Origin: CAWEDP01 sp963807925
GTDB lineage: Bacteria; Acidobacteriota; Vicinamibacteria; Vicinamibacterales; CAVVIG01
NCBI GenBank assembly: GCA_963807925.1
Contig: CAWEDP010000003.1
Location: 496,001 to 560,000 of the forward strand
Direction: 5' to 3'
Length of the DNA: 64,000 nucleotides
Positions 58,995 to 64,000 of this stretch are shown in pieces. The notes below the pieces were generated by a model, which did not search any database, was not told the DNA's origin, and saw nothing but the letters and a program-made list of their open reading frames with translations. Both the position numbers and the translations under genes were made by a program. The number at the start of each line of letters is the position of its first letter. Positions within the stretch are counted from its first letter, which is position 1.

Positions 58995-60848
58995 ATGAGC
59001 AGGGTCGTCGGCATCGATCTCGGCACCACCAACAGCCTGGTCGCCTATGTGACCAACGGCGAGCCGGTCGTGATCCGCGACGGCAGCGGCGACGCGCTGG
59101 TGCCCTCGATTGTGTCGATCGGCTCGGACGGGACCACGTACGTCGGCCGCGAGGCGCAGCGGCGGCTGACGACGGATGCGGCGCGCACCGTCTACTCGGT
59201 GAAGCGGTTCATGGGACGCGGCATCGAGGACGTCCGCGACGAGGCGCGGCATTTCCCGTTTCGTGTCGGTGGCGATCCGGCGGGCGTCGTCCGAATCGGC
59301 CTCGTCGGCCGCGAGCTGACGCCGCCGGAAATCTCGGCCCTGATCCTGCGGGATCTCAAGCGCCGTGCCGAGGCGTTCTTCGAGGCCGCCGGCGACGTCG
59401 ACTTCGAGGTGGACCGCGCGGTGATCACGGTGCCGGCCTACTTCAACGACGCGCAGCGGACCGCGACGCGCGATGCCGGGCGGATTGCCGGGCTCGAGGT
59501 GCTCAGGATCATCAACGAGCCGACCTCCGCCTCGCTTGCGTACGGCCTCGACAAGCGGCACACCGGTCTCATTGCCGTGTACGACTTCGGCGGCGGCACC
59601 TTCGACATCTCGATCCTGCGCGTGGAGGACGGCGTGTTCCAGGTCCTCGCGACCAATGGCGACACGCATCTTGGCGGCGACGACCTGGATCGTCTTCTCG
59701 TCGATCAGGTGCTCGCCGATCTCGAGTCGCCGAACCGGGCATACGTCAGCCTCCGGCGCGGTGGACCCGCGCAGACGCCCGAGGAGGTTCAGGCCATCCG
59801 CCAGGCGGTGATCCAGGCCAAGTGGGACCTGTCGGACCGCGAGGAGACCGCGCTCCTCGGCCGCCGGCTGACCCGCGCCGAGTTCGAGGCCACGATTCGC
59901 CCCATCGTCGAGCGGACCCTCGGTCCGTGCCGGCAGGCGCTGGCCGACGCCGGGCTCCAGCCGTCGCAGGTGGACGAGGTCGTGCTGGTCGGCGGCTCGA
60001 CCCGCATCCCGCTCGTCCGGCGCCTGGTCGAGGAGCTGTTCGGCCGCACGCCGCACACCGAGCTCAATCCCGACGAGGTCGTCGCGCTCGGCGCGGCGGT
60101 CCAGGCCGACATCCTGGTCTCCGGGAACCGCGAGATGCTGCTGCTCGACGTGACGCCGCTCTCGCTCGGCATCGAGACGATGGGCGGCGTTATGTCCAAG
60201 ATCATTCTCAGGAACTCGACGATCCCCGCCACCGGCAGCGAGATGTTCACCACCTTCGCCGACGACCAGACCGCCGTGGACATCCACGTCCTCCAGGGCG
60301 AGCGCGAGCTCGTGGCCGACAATCGATCGCTCGCGCGGTTCCGCCTCCGCGGCATTCCGCCCATGCCGGCCGGCCTGGCGCGCGTCCAGGTGCAGTTCCA
60401 GATCGACGCGAACGGCATCCTGAGCGTCACCGCCCGCGAGCTGCGCACCGAGGTCGAGCAGACGATCGAGGTGAAGCCGTCGTACGGCCTGACCGACGAG
60501 GAAGTCGAGCGGATGCTGCTCGATTCCTTCGAGCACGCCGAGGCGGACTTCGAGGCTCGTCTGCTCGTCGAGGCGCGGAACGAAGCCGAAACCGTCGTCC
60601 AGGCCACCGAAAAGTCGCTCCGCGCGCCGGAGTTCGCCGACGTGCAGCGTCACGACCTCGAGCCGGGAGAGCACGGGCAGATCCTGGCGGCGCTCGAGGC
60701 GCTTCGCGCGGTGCTCGACGCGCCGGATCGCGCCGTGATTCAGGACAAGACGCGCGCGCTCAACCAAGCCACGCAGCACCTGGCCGAGGTGATGATGAAC
60801 CGCTCGGTACAACAGGCGCTGTCGGGCAGGAACGTGGACCAGATCTGA
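58995..60848 (+). CDS. hscA: Hsp70 chaperone HscA
   Basis: 617 residues. The Hsp70 nucleotide domain has VVGIDLGTTNSLVAYV, AVITVPAYFNDAQR, IAVYDFGGGTFDISIL and VDEVVLVGGSTRIPLV. The substrate domain follows (DVTPLSLGIETMGGVM, then IDANGILSVTARE). It releases clusters from IscU with HscB. The stop overlaps fdx by one base. Confidence 0.96.
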   Translation: MSRVVGIDLGTTNSLVAYVTNGEPVVIRDGSGDALVPSIVSIGSDGTTYVGREAQRRLTTDAARTVYSVKRFMGRGIEDVRDEARHFPFRVGGDPAGVVRIGLVGRELTPPEISALILRDLKRRAEAFFEAAGDVDFEVDRAVITVPAYFNDAQRTATRDAGRIAGLEVLRIINEPTSASLAYGLDKRHTGLIAVYDFGGGTFDISILRVEDGVFQVLATNGDTHLGGDDLDRLLVDQVLADLESPNRAYVSLRRGGPAQTPEEVQAIRQAVIQAKWDLSDREETALLGRRLTRAEFEATIRPIVERTLGPCRQALADAGLQPSQVDEVVLVGGSTRIPLVRRLVEELFGRTPHTELNPDEVVALGAAVQADILVSGNREMLLLDVTPLSLGIETMGGVMSKIILRNSTIPATGSEMFTTFADDQTAVDIHVLQGERELVADNRSLARFRLRGIPPMPAGLARVQVQFQIDANGILSVTARELRTEVEQTIEVKPSYGLTDEEVERMLLDSFEHAEADFEARLLVEARNEAETVVQATEKSLRAPEFADVQRHDLEPGEHGQILAALEALRAVLDAPDRAVIQDKTRALNQATQHLAEVMMNRSVQQALSGRNVDQI

Positions 60849-61258
60849 TGCCCAAGGTCACCTTCATCATCGACGGCGAGCCGCAGGTCGTCGAGTTCGA
60901 GCACGGCGACGTCCCTTACTCGCACCACGGCAAGCCGGAGTCGTTTCTCGATATCGCGAAGAACTTCGACGTGCCGCTCGAGCACGCGTGCGGCGGCAGC
61001 TGCGCCTGCACCACGTGTCACGTGATCGTCCGGGAGGGGGAGCAGAACCTCAGCGCGATGGAAGACGACGAGGCCGACCGGCTCGACACGGCCTGGGACC
61101 TGACGCCGCAGTCGCGCCTCGGCTGCCAGGCGGTCATCAAGGGCGACGTCGTCTGCGAGCTGCCGATGTACACGCGCAATTACGTCCAGGAAGGCGGCGG
61201 CATCCGGCTGGGAAAATCGGATCGCCGCGAACGCAAGGCCGAGGAGGTGACGCCGTGA
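60848..61258 (+). CDS. fdx: [2Fe-2S] ferredoxin of the isc system
   Basis: 136 residues. The adrenodoxin-type ligand set is HACGGSCACTTCHVIV plus a fourth Cys in RLGCQAVIKG. An acidic DDEADRLDTAW region would bind its reductase and IscS. It gives electrons for cluster assembly. A basic tail (RRERKAEE) is longer than usual. Confidence 0.94.
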   Translation: MPKVTFIIDGEPQVVEFEHGDVPYSHHGKPESFLDIAKNFDVPLEHACGGSCACTTCHVIVREGEQNLSAMEDDEADRLDTAWDLTPQSRLGCQAVIKGDVVCELPMYTRNYVQEGGGIRLGKSDRRERKAEEVTP

Positions 61259-61458
61259 AGTGGACCGATGCCGAGGACATCGGCATCGCGCTCGTCGAGA
61301 AGTATCCGGAGCTCGATCCGCTCACCGTACGCTTCACCGATCTGCGCAACCACGTGCTCTCGCTCGACGGGTTCGACGACGATCCCAAGACGTCCAACGA
61401 ACCGAGGCTCGAGGCGATCCAGATGGCGTGGTACGAGGAATGGAAGGACGGGCATTGA
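61255..61458 (+). CDS. iscX: IscX (YfhJ) regulator of the isc system
   Basis: 67 residues from GTG 61255, overlapping fdx as GTGA. KWTDAEDIGIALVEKYPELD, VRFTDLRNHV and the C-terminal QMAWYEEW are the IscX landmarks. It binds IscS and tunes sulfur transfer in an iron-dependent way. Confidence 0.93.
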   Translation: MKWTDAEDIGIALVEKYPELDPLTVRFTDLRNHVLSLDGFDDDPKTSNEPRLEAIQMAWYEEWKDGH

Positions 61459-61484
61459 CGGACGGCGGGATCTTCCGGCCGGGC

Positions 61485-61949
61485 ATGCGCGGCTATTTCG
61501 TACCGTTTCTCGCAGGCGTCGCGCTCACCGTCAGCGCGTTCCTGCCGTGGGTGATCGTCGACGGCGTCGGCCGCCGCGGTGTGCCCGACGTGACCGGCTT
61601 GTGGATCGCCGGCCTGGGCATTCTGGCGGTCGTGCTCGCCGCGCTCAGCCTGATCACCCGGAAGAACTCGCGCCACCCGCTGCTGGTCGTCGGGCTCGTC
61701 GCGCTCGGCATCATGTTTCTCGCATGGCGCATCCTGCCGCGGCTCGCCGGTGAGCAGGCGCTGACGATGTCGCAGGCGGCCGCAATCGTGGAGGACACGC
61801 CCATCGGCGAGCCGCCGACGACGCTGGTGGGCAGCGGCATCTATCTCGGTCTCCTCTCCGCCGTTACCCTCGTCGGCTTCGGCCTGACGATCGTCTTCCG
61901 CCGCTCCCGCCCGTACCTCGTCGTCGACCCCGACGACGACGTGCCGTAA
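61485..61949 (+). CDS. Four-helix membrane protein of unknown function
   Basis: About 154 residues with four hydrophobic helices, such as YFVPFLAGVALTVSAFLPWV and VTGLWIAGLGILAVVLAAL, and an acidic C-terminus (VVDPDDDVP). ATG 61485 is chosen; a TTG at 61455, overlapping iscX, is an alternative and would couple it to the isc operon. Not recognised. Confidence 0.65.
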   Translation: MRGYFVPFLAGVALTVSAFLPWVIVDGVGRRGVPDVTGLWIAGLGILAVVLAALSLITRKNSRHPLLVVGLVALGIMFLAWRILPRLAGEQALTMSQAAAIVEDTPIGEPPTTLVGSGIYLGLLSAVTLVGFGLTIVFRRSRPYLVVDPDDDVP

Positions 61950-61955
61950 CCGGGC

Positions 61956-62639
61956 GTGCGCGTTCTGATGGTGGCGGCGACGTCCCCGGAGGTCGCTCCA
62001 GTCGTCGCGGCGTGTCGATCGCGCGCCGGTCTGGAGGCGCCCGGCGTGATCCCCCTCGCCTGTGCCGGCCACGCTCTCGACGTCCTCACGACCGGGGTCG
62101 GCATGACGGCGACGGCCGCGTGGTGCTCCCGGGCCTTGTCGCGTGCCGAGTACGACGTGGCGTTCAACGTGGGTCTCTGCGGCAGCTTCGATCGAACGCT
62201 CGGGCTTTCCACGGTCGTTCACGTCACGTCCGAGCGCCTGAGCGAGCTGGGCGCCGAGGACGGCGAGTCGTTTCTGTCGATCGACGACGTGGGGCTGGCC
62301 GGTCCAGACGATTTTCCGTTCACGTGCGGCCGAATCGTCAACGTGGCGCCGCCGGCCAGCGCGACATTGCGCGGCCTGCCGGCGGTCGACGCCATCACGG
62401 TGAGCACGGCGCACGGCAGCGAGCGATCGATTGACGACGTCGTGAGGCGGTTGAATCCGCAGGTCGAGAGCATGGAAGGGGCGGCGTTCATGTATGCCTG
62501 CTCGATCCACGGGATCCCGTACGCCGAGATTCGGGCCGTCTCGAACTTCGTCGAACGACGCAATCGCGCGTCGTGGGACATCGCCGGCGCCGTCGCCGCC
62601 CTGGGTCGCGCGGCGCTGGCCATCCTGGGCGACCTGTGA
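61956..62639 (+). CDS. mqnB: Futalosine hydrolase
   Basis: 227 residues of the nucleoside phosphorylase fold. RVLMVAATSPEVAPV begins it, FNVGLCGSFDRTLGL and ESMEGAAFMYACSIHGIPYA carry the purine-nucleosidase signature, and AVSNFVERRNRASWDI is the MqnB ending. It cleaves futalosine to dehypoxanthine futalosine in the alternative menaquinone pathway. The stop overlaps mqnD. Confidence 0.9.
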   Translation: MRVLMVAATSPEVAPVVAACRSRAGLEAPGVIPLACAGHALDVLTTGVGMTATAAWCSRALSRAEYDVAFNVGLCGSFDRTLGLSTVVHVTSERLSELGAEDGESFLSIDDVGLAGPDDFPFTCGRIVNVAPPASATLRGLPAVDAITVSTAHGSERSIDDVVRRLNPQVESMEGAAFMYACSIHGIPYAEIRAVSNFVERRNRASWDIAGAVAALGRAALAILGDL

Positions 62640-63472
62640 TGCTGTCGCTGGGATTCTCTCCGTGCCCGAACGACTGCTTCATGTTCGACGCGATCGTCAA
62701 GCGCCGAATCGATCTCGAAGGTCTCGAGTTCTCGGTCCGGCTGATGGACATCGAGGCGCTCAACGGTTCCGCGTTTGCCGGCGACGCGGACGTCACCAAG
62801 CTGAGCTATCACGCTTATGCGTACTGCGCGGATCAGTACGTGCTGCTCGACGCCGGCAGCGCGCTCGGACGAAACTGCGGGCCGCTTCTCATCTCGCTGC
62901 GGCCGATCTCGCCCGCCGAGGTCGCAGCCGGCGGGCTGCGCCTCGCGATACCGGGCAAGTACACCACAGCGAACTTCCTGCTGGGCCTCGCCTTCCCGCG
63001 CGCCGGGAATCGGACCGAGCTGGTCTTTTCCGAGATCGAGGGCGCGCTGCTGGCAGGGACCTACGACGCCGGCCTCATCATCCACGAGAACCGCTTCACG
63101 TACGCCGACAAGGGCCTGAGGAAGATCGTCGACCTCGGCGAGTTCTGGGAGGGCCAGACCGGCACGCCGATCCCGCTCGGCGGCATCGTGATCAGGCGAT
63201 CGCTGCCCGATGAGGTCAAGCAGCGGGTGAACCGTGTGGTTCGCCGCAGCGTGGAGTATGCTTTCGCCAATCGGACGGCGAGCCTTCCGTTCGTTCGCGA
63301 GCACGCGCAGGAAATGAGCGAGTCGGTCATGTACCGCCACATCGATCTGTACGTCAACGACTACTCCGTGGACCTCGGCGCCGAAGGGCGCCGGGCGGTG
63401 GAGACGCTGTTCGATCGCGCGCGGGCGCTCGGGATCATTCCGGCGTTCGAAGGTTCGTTGTTCGTCAGCTGA
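62639..63472 (+). CDS. mqnD: 1,4-dihydroxy-6-naphthoate synthase
   Basis: 277 residues of the periplasmic-binding-protein fold. The N-terminus LSLGFSPCPNDCFMFDA, the mid-motif TKLSYHAYAYCADQYVLLDA and GLIIHENRFTYADKGLRKIV are the MqnD hallmarks. It opens cyclic de-hypoxanthine futalosine. Coupled to mqnB by ATGA-type overlap; ubiE at 47.6 kb would finish the quinone. Confidence 0.92.
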   Translation: MLSLGFSPCPNDCFMFDAIVKRRIDLEGLEFSVRLMDIEALNGSAFAGDADVTKLSYHAYAYCADQYVLLDAGSALGRNCGPLLISLRPISPAEVAAGGLRLAIPGKYTTANFLLGLAFPRAGNRTELVFSEIEGALLAGTYDAGLIIHENRFTYADKGLRKIVDLGEFWEGQTGTPIPLGGIVIRRSLPDEVKQRVNRVVRRSVEYAFANRTASLPFVREHAQEMSESVMYRHIDLYVNDYSVDLGAEGRRAVETLFDRARALGIIPAFEGSLFVS

Positions 63473-63519
63473 CGAAGGTGCGGCGCGGGCCGTTTCGGCC
63501 GGCGCCGCAGAGGGCACGC

Positions 63520-64000
63520 ATGATTACGCGCAAGGAATTCTTCGGCGTCCTCGCCCGCACGGCCGCGGGAACCGCCGTCGCCTCGGCCGTCCGCGTCGGC
63601 GACGCGGCCGCCGCGGGCGGCGATGCCCCGAAGCCGAAGAAGCTGGAAGGGGCCGCGATCAGGGGCGCGACCGCCGCCGTGAGGACGTTCATCGCCGAGG
63701 CGTCGCTGCAGCGTATGCCGGCCGACGTCGTGCAGCAGGGCAAGCGCTGCCTGATCGACGGCTTCGGCGTGATCCTCGCCGGGTCGACGGTGCGGGGAAG
63801 CGCGATTGTCCGCGAATACGTGAAGGCGGCGACCGATCGCAGGGAAGCGACCGCCCTCGGGCCCGAGAAGATGATGGCGTCGGCGGCGTTGGCCGCCCTC
63901 GTCAACGGCGCCAGCGGTCACGCGATGGATTACGACGACACGCAGCTGTCGACGACCCCGGACCGCACGTTCGGGCTGCTCACGCACCCCACGCTGCCGC
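63520..64000 (+). CDS. MmgE/PrpD-family protein (cut by window end)
   Basis: 160 residues of the N-terminus are present. A Tat-like leader (ITRKEFFGVLARTAAGTAVA) precedes the MmgE/PrpD domain, with RCLIDGFGVILAGSTVRGSA and LAALVNGASGHAMDYDDTQL. Relatives are 2-methylcitrate or cis-aconitate processing enzymes. An exported form is unusual, but Tat-dependent export is not proven. The rest lies outside the window. Confidence 0.8.
   Translation, partial: MITRKEFFGVLARTAAGTAVASAVRVGDAAAAGGDAPKPKKLEGAAIRGATAAVRTFIAEASLQRMPADVVQQGKRCLIDGFGVILAGSTVRGSAIVREYVKAATDRREATALGPEKMMASAALAALVNGASGHAMDYDDTQLSTTPDRTFGLLTHPTLP

Noticed and set aside
58905..60812. 635-residue frame antisense to hscA
   Set aside because: It is a typical antisense shadow of a conserved GC-rich gene; hscA is certain.
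1..64000. CRISPR arrays, tRNA or rRNA genes, insertion sequences, attachment sites, prophage
   Set aside because: No regular spaced repeats, cloverleaf genes, transposase or integrase motifs were seen by eye. A covariance-model or repeat-finder run could still find short ones.

Overview
The window is GC-rich chromosomal DNA that is densely coded. It most resembles a member of the Acidobacteriota, probably of the Vicinamibacteria type. The evidence is a secreted VWA protein of the acidobacterial VWFA-related class, the tail of an acidobacterial-style PD40 repeat protein, a caa3-type oxidase operon, futalosine-pathway menaquinone genes, and short promoters placed very close to start codons. I see no rRNA, tRNA, IS element, CRISPR array or phage module. 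The taxonomy is inferred from gene content, not from a marker tree.

Layout. 1-8.8 kb: a two-component system (c-type-haem-like sensor kinase, archaemetzincin protease, sigma-54 response regulator), a gene remnant, a VanY-like peptidase, an MscS-cNMP channel fusion and a TPR lipoprotein-like protein. 8.8-12.9 kb: cytochrome c oxidase operon (I, III, IV, two small membrane proteins, II). 12.9-18.3 kb: frataxin-like CyaY, VWA protein, SGNH hydrolase, an FTR1 iron permease behind a Fur-like box, an acyltransferase-like membrane protein and an orphan DGQHR (DndB-like) protein. 18.4-22.1 kb: rmlBAC, a strong terminator, pxpA. 22.1-31.2 kb: acyl-CoA ligase and the arginine genes (argCBDJF facing argRH) around a shared promoter. 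31.2-38.5 kb: fabI, a sigma-54 activator without receiver, nagA, divergent queC/queD and a HAD phosphatase.

38.5-46.9 kb is the most unusual region. It is a gas-vesicle cluster with three GvpA-family proteins, two GvpF/L, GvpG and GvpK, beginning just after a well-matched sigma-54 -24/-12 element. No gvpN is present. Instead a tandem ArsA/Get3-family ATPase is locked between gvpG and gvpF/L by overlapping reading frames, and a cytoplasmic histidine kinase plus single-domain receiver lie inside the operon.

46.9-52.7 kb: DtxR-type regulator, ubiE/menG, CaiB-type CoA transferase, SIMPL protein, AlkA-like glycosylase and a methyltransferase. 52.7-61.5 kb is a sulfur and iron-sulfur block: cysM, JAMM protease, a CysO-MoeZ-rhodanese fusion, an Rrf2/IscR-like regulator, iscS, iscU, iscA, hscB, hscA, fdx and iscX. 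The cysM and rrf2 promoters share a near-identical operator, so cysteine synthesis and Fe-S assembly look co-regulated. 61.5-64 kb: a membrane protein, mqnB, mqnD and the start of a MmgE/PrpD protein.

Five otherwise intact genes carry one extra base each, and four of those five sit at the same motif, AGTAC followed by an extra C. This is most simply a systematic sequencing or assembly error, but the regularity deserves a check against raw reads.
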